Source: Erwinia pyri (GTDB taxonomy: Bacteria > Pseudomonadota > Gammaproteobacteria > Enterobacterales > Enterobacteriaceae). Taken from it: 64,000 nucleotides of DNA. Both the position numbers and the translations under genes were made by a program. Each line of letters opens with the position of its first letter. Position 1 is the first letter of the stretch. The stretch covers positions 2,852,001 through 2,916,000 of the forward strand of contig NZ_CP132353.1 of assembly GCF_030758455.1 (NCBI RefSeq). Direction: 5' to 3'. Shown in pieces: positions 1 through 10,776 of the stretch. The notes below the pieces were generated by a model. It searched no databases. It was not told the DNA's origin and saw nothing but the letters and a program-made list of their open reading frames with translations.

Positions 1-2
1 AA

Positions 3-53
3 CAGTACTGGCGCTGTGAACCGCATGAAGTCAAAGGGCTGTTTAACCAGTAG
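3..53 (+). CDS. 3' end of an unidentified gene (partial)
   Basis: An open frame enters from the left edge and ends at TAG 51-53; the visible residues end CEPHEVKGLFNQ. It runs in the same direction as lpxL, 157 bases upstream of it. In E. coli the neighbour of lpxL on this side is the divergent trhO (yceA), so this is not that arrangement. Seventeen codons are too few to identify a family and I do not recognise it. A GC-rich imperfect hairpin (about 62-90) follows the stop. Confidence 0.35.
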   Translation, partial: QYWRCEPHEVKGLFNQ

Positions 54-210
54 GCCAGGTCGCCGCTTGCCCGATTGTGGCGGGCGGCGTCACCGAGTGG
101 CTCTCGCCTTGCGGGTTATTTCAGTTCGCGGCCAAAAAATGGCACAATAGGCCATAAATAAAAAATCACGGGCAGCATAATGATGCCCCTTTTTTTCGAA
201 CTGGAAACTC

Positions 211-1131
211 ATGACTCAGTTGCCTCAATTTACGCGTGCGTTGTTGCATCCTCGTTATTGGTTTACCTGGTTAGGTATAGGTTTCCTCTACCTGCTGGTT
301 CTGCTGCCCTACCCCGTGCTCTATTATCTTGGCTGCGGTATTGGCCGTCTCTCCATGCGTTTCATCACCCGCCGTGTGGAGGTCGCACGCCGTAACCTGG
401 AGCTCTGTTTCCCCACTATGCCGGAAGCGGAACGTGAAGCGTTGGTGGTGCGTAATTTTGAATCGGTCGGCATGGGCCTGATTGAAACCGGCATGGCCTG
501 GTTCTGGCCTGACTGGCGCATCAGCAAATGGTTTCATGTCAGCGGCCTGGAGCACATTGATAAGGCGCATCAGGAGGGCAAAGGCGTGCTGCTGATTGGC
601 ATGCACTTCCTGACCCTGGAGCTGGGGGCACGCATTTTTGGTATCCATAATCCCGGCATTGGCGTTTATCGCCCCAATGACAATGCGCTTCTCGACTGGC
701 TGCAGACCTGGGGCCGGATGCGCTCCAATAAAAGTATGCTGGATCGCAAAGATCTCAAGGGCATGATCCGCGCCTTAAAAAATGGCGACATCATCTGGTA
801 TGCGCCCGATCACGATTACGGCCCAAAGAGCAGCGTTTTCGTTCCCTTCTTTGGCGTGGAAAAAGCGGCGTCAACTAAAGGCAGCTATCTGCTTATCCGT
901 AGCGGTCAGCCTGCCGTTATCCCCTTTGTGCCGCGCCGTCTGCCGCACGGAAAAGGGTATGAGATGGTGATCTTGCCTGAAGAGCAGGCGATGCCGCTGG
1001 ATGATGAGGCAGCCACTGCTGCGCGCATGAACAAGGTAGTTGAGCATGGCGTACTGATGGCACCCGAGCAGTATATGTGGCTCCATCGCCGCTTTAAAAC
1101 CCGTCCTGCTGGCGAAGCCTCTCTCTATTAG
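211..1131 (+). CDS. lpxL: Lipid A lauroyl acyltransferase LpxL (HtrB)
   Basis: LpxL transfers laurate from acyl-ACP to Kdo2-lipid IVA at the cytoplasmic face of the inner membrane, a late step of lipid A synthesis. The 306-residue product has an N-terminal membrane anchor (about residues 20-42) and the HX4E acyltransferase motif at H132-E137 (HFLTLE), followed by the conserved YRP and PDHDYG segments of the LpxL/LpxM family. Length equals the E. coli enzyme. A GGAAA element lies just before the ATG. In E. coli mdtG lies between lpxL and msyB; here only about 400 non-coding bases do, so mdtG is absent at this place. Confidence 0.96.
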   Translation: MTQLPQFTRALLHPRYWFTWLGIGFLYLLVLLPYPVLYYLGCGIGRLSMRFITRRVEVARRNLELCFPTMPEAEREALVVRNFESVGMGLIETGMAWFWPDWRISKWFHVSGLEHIDKAHQEGKGVLLIGMHFLTLELGARIFGIHNPGIGVYRPNDNALLDWLQTWGRMRSNKSMLDRKDLKGMIRALKNGDIIWYAPDHDYGPKSSVFVPFFGVEKAASTKGSYLLIRSGQPAVIPFVPRRLPHGKGYEMVILPEEQAMPLDDEAATAARMNKVVEHGVLMAPEQYMWLHRRFKTRPAGEASLY

Positions 1132-1156
1132 TTCTGCAGTTATTCTTTGCACCTTC

Positions 1157-1187
1157 AGGGTGGCAGGCTTTTTGAGCCTGCCACCCT
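1157..1187 (+). terminator. Hairpin terminator after lpxL
   Basis: A perfect 12-bp inverted repeat (AGGGTGGCAGGC / GCCTGCCACCCT) closes a 7-base T-rich loop, 26 bases after the lpxL stop. Only a short T-containing tail (CTTCT) follows, so termination efficiency is uncertain. Confidence 0.65.
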
Positions 1188-1535
1188 CTTCTACGCGGCA
1201 GGTAAATTATTGCTGCACGCTACAGCTGAGCGTTGCCCTCTGTTAACGCTTCTCTCACATCTTCTTGCTGGCAAAAAATCTGTTCGTTGCCAGGTTAATC
1301 CTGCTGCTGCCTTTTGCGCTAACCTTCTCTTGCCGGGAAGTTTGGTGGTAGGATCTGCTTCTGCCCCTGGCTGATTTAAATCTGAACATCGGCTTTTCTG
1401 GCTATGATCTCTTCAGTAACTCACTGAAACATGGTGATAAAACCGCCTGATAACTTTTTTTGTTCTCAGGTTTTCCCCTGACCAAACTTCGACTATCCTT
1501 CTAAAACCTGAAAATGAAGTTATGGAGAAATCCCC
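1188..1535. other. Intergenic region lpxL-msyB, no gene seen
   Basis: About 350 bases between the lpxL terminator and msyB. No convincing coding frame is present on either strand. The last 100 bases presumably hold the msyB promoter; the ribosome site GGAGA lies at about 1523-1527. In E. coli mdtG fills this position; no remnant of it is recognisable. Confidence 0.5.
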
Positions 1536-1934
1536 ATGAGCATGTTTGCAACGCTGGAAGAGGCCATAGACGCCGCGCGTGAAGAGTACCTTGCGGCAAA
1601 CCCGGAAGTGGAAGAAGCGGATGCTTCGGTTGGTCAGTTCAATCTGCAGAAGTATGTGATGCAGGATGGCGATATCATGTGGCAGGCCGAATTCTTTACC
1701 AATGAAGGCGACGAAGGAGAGTGCCTCTCTCTGCGCAGCGGCGAAGCAGCTCAGGCTATTTTTGATGACGACTTCGACGAGATTGAGCTGCGTCAGGAGT
1801 GGTTGCCGGAAAATACGCTGCACGAGTGGGACGAAGGTGAGTTTCAGCTTGAGCCGCCGCTGGATACCGAAGAAGGTAAGGCCGCAGCGGACGAATGGGA
1901 AGATGACAACAGCGACTCCGACCGCTACCAGTAA
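1536..1934 (+). CDS. msyB: Acidic protein MsyB
   Basis: A 132-residue strongly acidic cytoplasmic protein. Its sequence follows E. coli MsyB closely (TLEEAIDAAREE near the start; NTLHEWDEGEFQLEPPLDT in the last third). MsyB was found in E. coli as a multicopy suppressor of secretion (secY/secA) defects; its molecular function is not settled. The C-terminus runs a few residues longer than E. coli, with an extra Asp/Ser-rich tail. It is monocistronic and convergent with yceK. Confidence 0.95.
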   Translation: MSMFATLEEAIDAAREEYLAANPEVEEADASVGQFNLQKYVMQDGDIMWQAEFFTNEGDEGECLSLRSGEAAQAIFDDDFDEIELRQEWLPENTLHEWDEGEFQLEPPLDTEEGKAAADEWEDDNSDSDRYQ

Positions 1935-1984
1935 TCCTGCCCGATAGCGCAAGCCTGCCAGCCCGGTCAATTCTGCCGGGCTAC

Positions 1985-2224
1985 TTATTCGTAAGGCCCA
2001 TGACTGGCGTCAACAGGCAACAGCAGCGTATCGACAACCAGCGACAGCGGCAGATCGATAATCGTCAGAAAGCGCCAGGGCGTGTCACGAACGTCCCACT
2101 GCACGCCGGGATAATATTGATTACCGTGCCCCTGGCCCGGGAAAGTGCGGCTGATAATGCTACCACAGCCGCTCAGCACCAGCACGCTCAGGGCGAGCAG
2201 CAGGCTGCGGAATATCATCTTCAT
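1985..2224 (-). CDS. yceK: YceK family lipoprotein
   Basis: Small predicted lipoprotein of 79 residues. The start at 2224 is preferred over an upstream in-frame start at 2254 because it gives a normal lipoprotein signal (MKMIFRSLLLALSVLVLSGC) with lipobox LSGC and is preceded by AGGG-type sequence. The mature part (GSIISRTFPGQGHGNQYYPGV, then DTLLLPVDASHGPYE) matches E. coli YceK. Function unknown. It sits between msyB and opgH as in E. coli. Confidence 0.92.
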   Translation of the reverse strand: MKMIFRSLLLALSVLVLSGCGSIISRTFPGQGHGNQYYPGVQWDVRDTPWRFLTIIDLPLSLVVDTLLLPVDASHGPYE

Positions 2225-2343
2225 CACCCTTGTCCCTTTCTCTGAATAAAACACGCTATTGTAGAGTAACCCCGCCCTGCCGTTCAGGCAAAACAGGTAA
2301 AATTTCCGTCAGATTTTTGTCATGCTTTCCGCCGGGTAAAACA

Positions 2344-2375
2344 TAAAAAAAGGCCGGGAGCGTTCTCCCGGCCTT
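2344..2375 (-). terminator. Rho-independent terminator of opgGH
   Basis: Read on the minus strand, a perfect GC-rich stem (AAGGCCGGGAG / CTCCCGGCCTT) is followed by a run of six to seven T. It lies 16 bases after the opgH stop and should end the opgGH transcript before yceK. Confidence 0.9.
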
Positions 2376-2390
2376 GATGCTGTTCAACCC

Positions 2391-4949
2391 TTAAGGTTTT
2401 GGCTGAATCGCCTGCGGATTCATTTTCAGCGACTTATAGTAATCGAACCAGTCGTGATACTTGTCGGCATGCTGCCACAAGCGGTAATGCATCCTTGAAA
2501 GCGTCACCGGGTCGCTGATCAGCGCCAGGCGACGATCGCGGTCCAGCTTAGCCGGTGATTCACTTAATGCCTGATCGACCTGGCGATCGCGGGCAAATTC
2601 CAGCACATCGCTTTTCAGGTGGCGGGAAGTCGCCATTGCGCTGGCGAGGGCGTTAAACGACGGGTTAAACACCGCGTGCATAAAGCCATCCTTCAGCGCG
2701 CGCTCGCGGTTCAGTTCGAGGTAGCGATCGGTATCCATCAGCTCTTTCGGCGGCTCGTACTCTTCCGGGATCAGGAACAGCTTGGCGCGTTTAGAGGCGT
2801 TACCTGTTGTCGAGCGGCTGGAGTAGACCGAAACGAAAGGCGACAGGATCAGCGAGAAGACGATCGGCGCCAGCCACCACAGGAAGTTCAGGTCAAGCCA
2901 GCCCATTCCTGCTGCCCAGACGATACCCAGCGCCATCTGCCAGCCGTGGCGCTTGAACGCTTCGCTCCATGGCGTGGCATCATCATCACGCTGCGGTGAA
3001 TTCCACACCACTTCCCAGCCCAGGAAGGCGCTGACCACAAAAATGGTATGGAACAGCATACGCACCGGTGCCAGCAATACCGAGAACAGCATCTCCAGGA
3101 ACAGAGAAAGAGTTACGCGCATCACGCCGCCGTACTGTTTCGCACCTTTAAACCAGATCAGCATGATACTGAGCAGCTTCGGCAGGAACAGCAGAACCAT
3201 GGTGGTGGAGAAGAGCGCTATCGCCAGCTCAGGGCGCCACTGCGGCCAGACGGGGAACAGCTGCCGGGGCTGCAGGAAGTACTGCGGCTCCATAAGCGTA
3301 TGCACCACCTGCAGCGCGGTTGAGAGCGCCAGAAACATAAACCACAGCGGCGCAGAGAGGTAGGACATCACCCCTGTCAGGAATACCGCACGGTGAACCG
3401 GGTGCATGCCTTTTACCAGGAACAGACGGAAGTTCATCAGGTTACCGTGACACCAGCGGCGATCTCGCTTGAGCTCATCCAGCAGGTTTGGCGGCAGCTC
3501 TTCATACGAACCGGGCAGATCGTAAGCAATCCACACGCCCCAGCCTGCACGGCGCATCAGCGCCGCTTCCACAAAGTCGTGGGAGAGGATGGAACCGGCA
3601 AACGAACCTTCACCCGGCAACGGCGCCAGCGCACAGTGCTCGATAAACGGCGCGACACGGATAATGGCGTTATGCCCCCAGTAGTGGGACTCCCCAAGCT
3701 GCCAGAAATGCAGACCGGCAGTAAACAGCGGGCCATAGACGCGGGTAGCAAACTGCTGGCAACGAGCATAGAGCGTATCCATACCTGACGCTTTTGGCGA
3801 AGACTGGATAATACCGGCGTTCGGGTTCGCTTCCATCATGCGCACCAGACCGGTCAGACACTCACCGCTCATCACGCTGTCCGCATCCAGCACCACCATG
3901 TAGCTGTACTGGCTGCCCCAGCGACGGCAGAAGTCATCGATGTTGCCGCTTTTACGCTTCACGCGGCGACGGCGACGGCGATAGAAAATGCGCCCTTCGC
4001 CGCCCACGTCACGCACCAGCTCCATCCAGGCTTTCTGCTCGGCCAGCGCAATATCGGGGTTATAGCTGTCGCTCAGGATATAGACGTCAAAGTTCTGCTG
4101 TTCGCCCGTTCTGACCACCGATTCCCAGGTGGCGCGCAGACCCGCGTAAACGCGTTCCACATCTTCATTACAGATGGGCATGATCAGCGCAGTACGGTGC
4201 TCCGGGTTGATCGGCTCATCACCGTTCAGACCGTAAGAGATACTGTACTTGTCCTTGCCCATCATCAGCTGCAGGAAGCCCATCAACGCCGTCCAGAACC
4301 CGGCAGAGACCCAGCAGAACAGCACCGCGAACAGGAACAGGATCCCCGTTTGCAGCACGTAAGGCAGGATCTGCAGCACCGACTGCTGCCAGTTCTGGTT
4401 GATCATCTCCATAGGATCGATCAGCGCCCAGCCCTGGTAAGGCAAAATGGTTTTCATGTACCACGTCGCTACAACGGTCTGTGCGATGGTCAGCAGCAGC
4501 AATATATAGCGGCGGATCGAGCCAACATGTCGCCACTTATCTTCCTGCCGCTGCTCTTCAGCATTGGCATAGCGATGGGTGGATTTGCGGCCACGCACGG
4601 AATCCCAGGCGCGCGCAACCGGGTTGGTGCGCCAGGCTTCCGGATACATGGAGGAGCGGCTGTGGCGAGGCATAGCCTTCAGCGTGGTGCGGTTGAGCTC
4701 ATCGGTGTCGAACTGTTCCCCGCGGCCCAGCGAATCTGGCCAGCTCATCTCAATACGTGATTTGACCGACTCCAGCGGCACGTCGTCAGGACGCTCCGCT
4801 GCAGGGGCGCCTTCTGCGAGCGCGTGGTGTAGCTGAACAAACGCCTCCTCGGGCTGTTCAGGCAGCGTCTCGCGCAGCGCCCCTTTCCGCTCCGGGGGAA
4901 GGGGCAGCGCATCGATATAGTCAGTGGGTAGTACAGTAGGCTTATTCAT
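2391..4949 (-). CDS. opgH: Glucans biosynthesis glucosyltransferase OpgH (MdoH)
   Basis: Inner-membrane family 2 glycosyltransferase that polymerises UDP-glucose into the beta-1,2 backbone of osmoregulated periplasmic glucans. The 852-residue protein has several membrane segments flanking a large cytoplasmic GT2 domain; visible catalytic elements are [21 protein letters not shown] and the QxxRW-type [10 protein letters not shown]. Length is close to E. coli OpgH (847). The start codon lies inside the 3' end of opgG (8-base overlap), implying translational coupling, as in E. coli. Confidence 0.97.
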   Translation of the reverse strand: MNKPTVLPTDYIDALPLPPERKGALRETLPEQPEEAFVQLHHALAEGAPAAERPDDVPLESVKSRIEMSWPDSLGRGEQFDTDELNRTTLKAMPRHSRSSMYPEAWRTNPVARAWDSVRGRKSTHRYANAEEQRQEDKWRHVGSIRRYILLLLTIAQTVVATWYMKTILPYQGWALIDPMEMINQNWQQSVLQILPYVLQTGILFLFAVLFCWVSAGFWTALMGFLQLMMGKDKYSISYGLNGDEPINPEHRTALIMPICNEDVERVYAGLRATWESVVRTGEQQNFDVYILSDSYNPDIALAEQKAWMELVRDVGGEGRIFYRRRRRRVKRKSGNIDDFCRRWGSQYSYMVVLDADSVMSGECLTGLVRMMEANPNAGIIQSSPKASGMDTLYARCQQFATRVYGPLFTAGLHFWQLGESHYWGHNAIIRVAPFIEHCALAPLPGEGSFAGSILSHDFVEAALMRRAGWGVWIAYDLPGSYEELPPNLLDELKRDRRWCHGNLMNFRLFLVKGMHPVHRAVFLTGVMSYLSAPLWFMFLALSTALQVVHTLMEPQYFLQPRQLFPVWPQWRPELAIALFSTTMVLLFLPKLLSIMLIWFKGAKQYGGVMRVTLSLFLEMLFSVLLAPVRMLFHTIFVVSAFLGWEVVWNSPQRDDDATPWSEAFKRHGWQMALGIVWAAGMGWLDLNFLWWLAPIVFSLILSPFVSVYSSRSTTGNASKRAKLFLIPEEYEPPKELMDTDRYLELNRERALKDGFMHAVFNPSFNALASAMATSRHLKSDVLEFARDRQVDQALSESPAKLDRDRRLALISDPVTLSRMHYRLWQHADKYHDWFDYYKSLKMNPQAIQPKP

Positions 4950-6498
4950 TGGCAGGCAACTGATAGCTCCAGGTTTCTGTCAGCGTCTTATCACCGTTCA
5001 TCAGCGCAGCACGCATCTCGGTAGCTTGCTTGTTGTCTTTAATGCGTAAACGCATTACCAGACGCCAGCCTTTGGTTACCGGATTATAGCGCACGCTGTT
5101 TTCCACCAGCTCACCGTTGTTACCGATGCTGACCTGAGGCGTCACCTGGGTGGTATCGGGCAGCTTGCTCATCTCCTGACCGGTAAAATCGACCACAAAG
5201 GCTACGGTGCCATCAGGCTGGCGAACCAGGTTAGACTGTTTCACGTCGCCCGTTGAGCGCAGCGTATCTTTCACATAGGCCAAATCTGGCGAATGCAGCT
5301 GGCTCTCGTCCCGGGTGAAGTGCAGACGATATTTAAAGTTCATCTCTTTGCCAGGATCCGGCAGGTTTTCCGGCGTCCAGAACGCAACGATGTTGTCGTT
5401 GGTTTCGTCGGCCGTCGGGATCTCGACCAGCTCTACGCGGCCTTTACCCCAGTCACCCTGTGGTTCAATCCAGCCGCTCGGACGGAGATCGTAACGATCG
5501 TCCAGATCCTGATACTGGTCGAAGTCACGTCCGCGCTGCAGCAGCCCAAAACCTTTCGGGTTCTCGACGGTAAAGGTGCTGACCGCCAGATGTTTCGGGT
5601 TGTTGAGCGGACGCCAGATCCATTCGCCGTTGCCGGCATGGATAGAGAGACCGTTGGAATCGTGTAGCTGCGGACGGAAGTTCAGGTTTGGCGAAGGTTG
5701 GTTCGGCCCAAACAGGAACATACTGGTCAGCGGCGCCACACCGAGCTTGCCGACTTTATCGCGCAGGTAAACTTTAGACTGCACGTCTACGGTGCTCTCT
5801 TTACCCGGGGTGATCAGGAAGCGGTAAGCCCCTGTTGCCCGAGGTGAGTCCAGCAGTGCATAGATCACCAGATGCTTATCAGAAGGTTTTGGACGTTCAA
5901 TCCAGAACTCTTTAAAGCGTGGGAACTCTTCACCGGACGGCAGCGCCGTATCGATAGCCAGACCACGAGAAGAGAGACCATAGACCTGGCCTGCACCAAT
6001 AACCCGGAAATAGCTCGCGCCCAGGAAGCTGGTGATCTCGTCATCCTTCTTGTTTTTGCTGTTCAGCGGGTAAAGCACCTTGAACCCGGCAAAACCGAGG
6101 TTTTTTACCGTTTCCGGATCGTGCTTTACGTTGCCAAAGTTAAAGTAATCAGGTGAATACTTAATTTGTCGAACCGTCGATGCGGTGACTTCATTAATCT
6201 GCACCGGCGTGTCGAAGTACATCCCTTGATGATAGAACTCAAGCTTGAATGGGGTCTTCAGCTTACTCCAGTAGGCTTTGTCACGATTGAACTGAATCTG
6301 CTGATAATCCGCATATTTCATGTCGCGCAGTTGGGAAGGCAAATTGCTTTTCGGCGCTTCATACCCTTTCCCAGCCAAATCTTTTGCCTGCTTTGCTACA
6401 TCATCAATGTTGAATGCCCAGCTTGAGCTGGCATACATTGACAGCAAAACCGTTACGCCAAGCCAGCGCAATTTCATCAGTTTTGGCTTATTTTTCAT
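4942..6498 (-). CDS. opgG: Periplasmic glucan biosynthesis protein OpgG (MdoG)
   Basis: Periplasmic protein needed for osmoregulated periplasmic glucan synthesis, thought to act on the linear chain with OpgH. After a signal peptide ending SSSWA the mature part starts [21 protein letters not shown] and follows E. coli OpgG over the whole length. Start choice is open: GTG 6510 lies right after an AGGGGGG stretch, ATG 6498 gives a longer basic N-region, and ATG 6477 gives exactly the E. coli length (511). I list 6498. It is the first gene of opgGH and is divergent from opgC over about 250 bases. Confidence 0.95.
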   Translation of the reverse strand: MKNKPKLMKLRWLGVTVLLSMYASSSWAFNIDDVAKQAKDLAGKGYEAPKSNLPSQLRDMKYADYQQIQFNRDKAYWSKLKTPFKLEFYHQGMYFDTPVQINEVTASTVRQIKYSPDYFNFGNVKHDPETVKNLGFAGFKVLYPLNSKNKKDDEITSFLGASYFRVIGAGQVYGLSSRGLAIDTALPSGEEFPRFKEFWIERPKPSDKHLVIYALLDSPRATGAYRFLITPGKESTVDVQSKVYLRDKVGKLGVAPLTSMFLFGPNQPSPNLNFRPQLHDSNGLSIHAGNGEWIWRPLNNPKHLAVSTFTVENPKGFGLLQRGRDFDQYQDLDDRYDLRPSGWIEPQGDWGKGRVELVEIPTADETNDNIVAFWTPENLPDPGKEMNFKYRLHFTRDESQLHSPDLAYVKDTLRSTGDVKQSNLVRQPDGTVAFVVDFTGQEMSKLPDTTQVTPQVSIGNNGELVENSVRYNPVTKGWRLVMRLRIKDNKQATEMRAALMNGDKTLTETWSYQLPANE

Positions 6499-6744
6499 TT
6501 TAATCAGCACATCCCCCCCTTTCGTGTGCTTAAATCAATCCTATCCATCTTAATGGATTATTCAGCATTCCGACAGCTCGGCAATGATTTAGTTCATCGC
6601 CTTCTCTGCTGTAAGCGCCTTATTCTCAAGTGTTTAACTGATACAGATTAGCCTGATAGTATACTCGCAAATTCTCGCCTAAAGTGAGCGTTAAGCTTTA
6701 GCGTGGTTCAGGGTGAGCCACTGCAATAACGTGTTGAATACTGG

Positions 6745-7875
6745 ATGATTATGACGACAAAGAAACAGGAAAGAGAGTATTTTTTTGATTCGATCAGGGC
6801 TTATTTAATGCTGTTGGGCGTGCCGTTTCACGTTTCCCTGATTTATTCCACGCAGTCATGGTCGGTTAACAGTGCACTACCTTCTGAATGGCTTACCCTG
6901 CTAAATGATTTTATTCATGCTTTTCGCATGCAGGTGTTTTTCGTCATCTCCGGCTATTTTTCCTACATGCTTTATCTGCGCTACCGCTCAGGAGAATGGC
7001 TGAAAGTCAGGCTGGAACGCGTGGGGATCCCGATGCTGGCGGCAATTCCCCTTCTGACGGTGCCGCAATTCTTTATGCTTAAGGCCTGGACCAATAAGAT
7101 AGGTGACTGGCATGCCTTTTCTCTTTACCAGAAATTCAACGCCCTTGCGTGGGATCTGATTTCGCACCTCTGGTTCCTGCTGGTGCTGGTGGTCCTGACG
7201 ACTCTAGGTCTCTGGTTGTTCAGATGGCTGCGTGACGGCAAGGGGTCAAAAACAGAGTATTCTGACATTACCTGGACCAAATTAACCTTTGCCATTCTGC
7301 TTTGCGCCCTCACGTGGGGAGCGGTTCGTCGTCTGCTGTTCCTGTTTGCTCCGCAAATGTTGGGCGACGGGCTGTTTAACTTTGCGGTGATGCAATCCCT
7401 GTTCTTCCTGCCGTTCTTTTTCCTGGGCGCTATGTCCTGGAAGTATCCGGCGCTTAAGGCGCTGTTTGTAAAACCGGTGCCCTGGACATTTATCGGCTCC
7501 GCCCTGGCTTTCGTGGCTTATGTCCTGAACCAGACTTACAGCAAAGGGGAAGGCTGGCTCTATGAGATTGACGCCATTGTGTCAATGACCATGGGGCTGT
7601 GGATGGTGAACGTGGTGTTCTCGCTGGGCCATCGCCTGCTTAATTCCCATTCGCCTCGCGTGACTTACCTGGTCAATGCCTCGCTGTTTATCTACCTGGT
7701 GCACCATCCGCTGACCATCTTGTTTGGTATATTCCTGGTGCCCCACATCAGCAACAACACCGTGGGCTTCTTTACCGGGCTGCTCTTTGTGTTTGGCATC
7801 GCGTTTCTGCTCTACGAGATCCACCTGCGTATTCCGCTGCTGCGCTTCCTGTTCTCAGGTAAACCGCAGCGCTGA
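6745..7875 (+). CDS. opgC: Glucans biosynthesis protein OpgC (succinyltransferase)
   Basis: Multi-spanning inner-membrane acyltransferase-3 family protein that adds succinyl groups to osmoregulated periplasmic glucans. The N-terminus [20 protein letters not shown] and the segment [20 protein letters not shown] are typical; the C-terminal half ([19 protein letters not shown]) matches E. coli OpgC. 376 residues; ATG 6745 and ATG 6751 are both possible. It is divergent from opgGH, as in E. coli, and convergent with clsC. Confidence 0.95.
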   Translation: MIMTTKKQEREYFFDSIRAYLMLLGVPFHVSLIYSTQSWSVNSALPSEWLTLLNDFIHAFRMQVFFVISGYFSYMLYLRYRSGEWLKVRLERVGIPMLAAIPLLTVPQFFMLKAWTNKIGDWHAFSLYQKFNALAWDLISHLWFLLVLVVLTTLGLWLFRWLRDGKGSKTEYSDITWTKLTFAILLCALTWGAVRRLLFLFAPQMLGDGLFNFAVMQSLFFLPFFFLGAMSWKYPALKALFVKPVPWTFIGSALAFVAYVLNQTYSKGEGWLYEIDAIVSMTMGLWMVNVVFSLGHRLLNSHSPRVTYLVNASLFIYLVHHPLTILFGIFLVPHISNNTVGFFTGLLFVFGIAFLLYEIHLRIPLLRFLFSGKPQR

Positions 7876-7877
7876 AT

Positions 7878-7910
7878 AAAAAAGGGCGGATAAATTCCGC
7901 CCTTTTCTCT
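7878..7910. terminator. Bidirectional terminator opgC/clsC
   Basis: AAAAAGGGCGGA and TCCGCCCTTTT form a 9-bp stem with a 5-base AT loop, with A-run before and T-run after, just after the opgC stop and 30 bases before the clsC stop on the other strand. Confidence 0.9.
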
Positions 7911-7936
7911 GCTTTTTTACACTGCCCACCGGCAAC

Positions 7937-9409
7937 TTACAGCAGCCACTCGATAGGCAAACGCCATACCAGCCGCACCATCAGTCGCTGCATAAAACGG
8001 GTGCGGGGTTCATGTTTATGAACCTGCTCTCTATCCCCTTCTCCCGGATATTCCACCCAGTTCACTCTTCCCCACTTATCCAGGCGCAGCGTCCAGGCGC
8101 GCTCCTGTATCTGTCTGATAAAGCGCTGGTGGATGCTGCTGGCCAGTGCTTCGCTCTCGATAACAAAACCCATCTCGGTATTCAGCATGGCTGAACGGGG
8201 ATCAAAATTGAACGACCCGATAAAGACTTTTTCATTGTCCACGCTGAACGTTTTGGCGTGCAGGCTGGAGCCTGAATTACCGGTGAGGCCACGGTCATGC
8301 GGCGCTTCATTTGCGGAGTGAGGCTTCAGTTCATAAAGCGTGATGCCGTGCCGCAGCAGCTTCTTACGCCATTTTGCATAGCCCGCATGCACTATAGAGA
8401 CATCGTTCGCCGCCAGAGAATTAGTGAGAATGGCGATCTTTACGCCGTGTCTCACCAGCGAGAGCAGCTGCGCCACACCGGCGCGGGTCGGCACAAAATA
8501 GGCGGAGATGATATCGAACTGCGACTGAGGTTTGCCAATCACTTCCAGCATGCGCTGCGGCAGTAACGACCCCGCTCTAGCCTTACCCAGCCCTTTACGG
8601 GGATCGTCGCTCAGCAAGCGCGTTTTCGCCCACACCAGCGGCAGATCGCCTGCTTCCAGCTGCGTAACAAAGGAGGAGGCGTGGATACGTTCAAGATAAC
8701 GCTCAACCTTAGGATCGCTGTGCCAGGCTTCAGGCAGCTTTACGGCGGCGTGTGCCCGCTCCTCATTGATATCAACCACCTTGTTAAAGGGTTCAACGGC
8801 GCGGCTCTTCCAGTAGCGTTCAAAATCTTTTTCAACTTCCCCAACCACCGGCCCGATGGCCAGTACGTCCAGGTCGGAAAAGAGTGGCGCTTCGCCCGCG
8901 CCAAAATACTCATCGCCCACGTTGCGCCCGCCGACAATGGTGGCCTCCCCGTCTACGGTGAAGCTTTTGTTGTGCATACGCCGGTTCACCCTGGCAAAGT
9001 CGGTCAGATAGCCCAGCGCACGCAGCGTACGAAAGGAGAAGGGATTGAAGAGGCGGATCTGGATATTTTTATGTTTAGAGAGCTGAGTCAGCGTCTCATC
9101 AAGCCCCATGGTGTTGTTGTCATCCAACAGCAAACGGACTTTAACCCCCCGATCGGCAGCCTCCAGCACGGCGCTGAACAGCAGCCGGCCAGACATATCG
9201 TTCTGCCAGATATAATACTGAATATCCAGCGTGTGCTCCGCCATACTCATCAGCAGATAGCGGGCGGCAAAGGCATCAAGCCCATCTTCAAGCGGATGGA
9301 TGCCGCTGTGCTCAGGGTGATTTTCCACCAGCGGCGATACGGCCCGGGTCAGCCGGGAGTGCTCAAAGGCTGGCTCGTAGGGTTCCGGAGTATAGGCTTC
9401 AGCCATCAA
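7937..9409 (-). CDS. clsC: Cardiolipin synthase ClsC (YmdC)
   Basis: Phospholipase D superfamily enzyme. E. coli ClsC makes cardiolipin from phosphatidylglycerol plus phosphatidylethanolamine and needs YmdB for full activity. Two HKD motifs are visible: H146-K148-D153 (MHNKSFTVDGE) with the GGRN follow-up, and H384-K386-D391 (LHAKTFSVDNE) with GSFNFDPRS. 490 residues against 473 in E. coli, mostly from a longer N-terminus. The partner gene ymdB, upstream of clsC in E. coli, is not adjacent here. Confidence 0.94.
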   Translation of the reverse strand: MMAEAYTPEPYEPAFEHSRLTRAVSPLVENHPEHSGIHPLEDGLDAFAARYLLMSMAEHTLDIQYYIWQNDMSGRLLFSAVLEAADRGVKVRLLLDDNNTMGLDETLTQLSKHKNIQIRLFNPFSFRTLRALGYLTDFARVNRRMHNKSFTVDGEATIVGGRNVGDEYFGAGEAPLFSDLDVLAIGPVVGEVEKDFERYWKSRAVEPFNKVVDINEERAHAAVKLPEAWHSDPKVERYLERIHASSFVTQLEAGDLPLVWAKTRLLSDDPRKGLGKARAGSLLPQRMLEVIGKPQSQFDIISAYFVPTRAGVAQLLSLVRHGVKIAILTNSLAANDVSIVHAGYAKWRKKLLRHGITLYELKPHSANEAPHDRGLTGNSGSSLHAKTFSVDNEKVFIGSFNFDPRSAMLNTEMGFVIESEALASSIHQRFIRQIQERAWTLRLDKWGRVNWVEYPGEGDREQVHKHEPRTRFMQRLMVRLVWRLPIEWLL

Positions 9410-9560
9410 TTGTCCTTAGTTCAGGTAAATTCCTGCTGGATCCATTATTAATGCAGTTGAATGACATTGTCATGCGACTGTTCTGATTGCGGTCAGTTTA
9501 GTCAGGTAGTCTAGACTTAGCGCAATGCGTTGTGATAGTCCCTGCGAAGAGGAAGATGCC

Positions 9561-10745
9561 ATGAATACCGACACGCTAACACCTGCGACTCAGCGCCACC
9601 GGCCAACGCTGTTCAAGAGCTTCTTTCAGGGCAGCTTTGCCTGCTCAACCGCCTGTCGTGACCAGGGCCGTCGCGTGGATCTGGTGGTCAACAGCGGTCA
9701 CGATACGCTACTTAATAAAGATTATGCTCAACTGGCTGCAGAAAATTTGCTGACTGCCCGAGACGGCGCCCGCTGGTATCTGATTGAGAAACAGCCTGGC
9801 GAATATGACTGGTCCACTTTTTTGCCGATGTTACATGCAGCCAGAAACCACGATATTGAGATGATATGGGAGCTGGCGCACTTTGGCTGGCCCAGCGGGC
9901 TGGATATCTGGCAGCCAGAATTTATCGATCGCTTTGCTGCTTTTGCCCGCGCGGCCGCCTGCCTGATGCGTGATGAAGGATTTGAGGCTCCCTTTATCAC
10001 CCCCATGAACCAGATCTCTTTCTGGTCCTGGGCCGGAGGCGACGTCGCCTGGTTCAATCCTGGCGTAACGGGCCGCGGCAGAGAATTAAAACAGCAGCTG
10101 GTTCGTGCCTCCCTGGCGGCTATGCGCGCCATTCGGGAAGAGTTGCCAGCGGCAAAATTCGTGCTGACCGATCCGCTGGTTCACATAGCCTCGTCGGAGC
10201 GCTCCGACGCCAGCCAGCAAAATGCCCGTCATCAACATGAAGCTCAGTTTGAGGCATGGGATATGCTTTGCGGTCGTCTGCAGCCGGAACTGGGGGGCGA
10301 TCCTGCGCTGTTCGACGTCATAGGGGTGACCTGGTATCCCGACAATCAGTGGTTTATCACTGGTGAACCGCTTGAGCCGCATCAGCCCGAATATCGTTCT
10401 CTCGCCTCTTTACTGGAGGAGATTTGGCAGCGGTACCAGCGCCCCTTGCTGATTGCGGAAACAGGTGCTGAGGGTGACCAGCGCGTGCCCTGGCTGAAAT
10501 ATGTGGTAGAGCAAACGAGTGCGGCATTAGATAAAAGCGTGCAGGTAGAGGGCATCTCTCTGTTTCCAGCCGTTGACTACCCTTCCTGGGCGGATGGGCG
10601 GCGTTCACCCGGCGGCCTGTTTGGTCTGCCCGATGCTAACGGTAACAGAACGATTTATGAACCTTATGCGCTTGAGATCCGCAGTCAGTTAATCAGGATG
10701 AAGCAGGCCGATCGGGCCTCACATCCTGAATCCAATCAGGAGTGA
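9561..10745 (+). CDS. Clan GH-A-like glycosidase homologue, Gln at acid/base position
   Basis: A 394-residue protein with a (beta/alpha)8 glycosidase pattern. LLIAETGAEGD (E300) looks like the nucleophile strand. The strand expected to carry the acid/base Asn-Glu pair reads TPMNQISFW, so the Glu is Gln (Q151, codon CAG at 10011). Related bacterial proteins that I recall have NEIS here. It may be a non-classical hydrolase or a binding protein; substrate unknown. No signal peptide is seen. I prefer ATG 9561 over ATG 9525 because GAAGAGGAAG (9546-9555) is well placed before it. Confidence 0.75.
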   Translation: MNTDTLTPATQRHRPTLFKSFFQGSFACSTACRDQGRRVDLVVNSGHDTLLNKDYAQLAAENLLTARDGARWYLIEKQPGEYDWSTFLPMLHAARNHDIEMIWELAHFGWPSGLDIWQPEFIDRFAAFARAAACLMRDEGFEAPFITPMNQISFWSWAGGDVAWFNPGVTGRGRELKQQLVRASLAAMRAIREELPAAKFVLTDPLVHIASSERSDASQQNARHQHEAQFEAWDMLCGRLQPELGGDPALFDVIGVTWYPDNQWFITGEPLEPHQPEYRSLASLLEEIWQRYQRPLLIAETGAEGDQRVPWLKYVVEQTSAALDKSVQVEGISLFPAVDYPSWADGRRSPGGLFGLPDANGNRTIYEPYALEIRSQLIRMKQADRASHPESNQE

Positions 10746-10776
10746 AGGCTATCTTAAACAGGGTGCAGGCGGTTGG

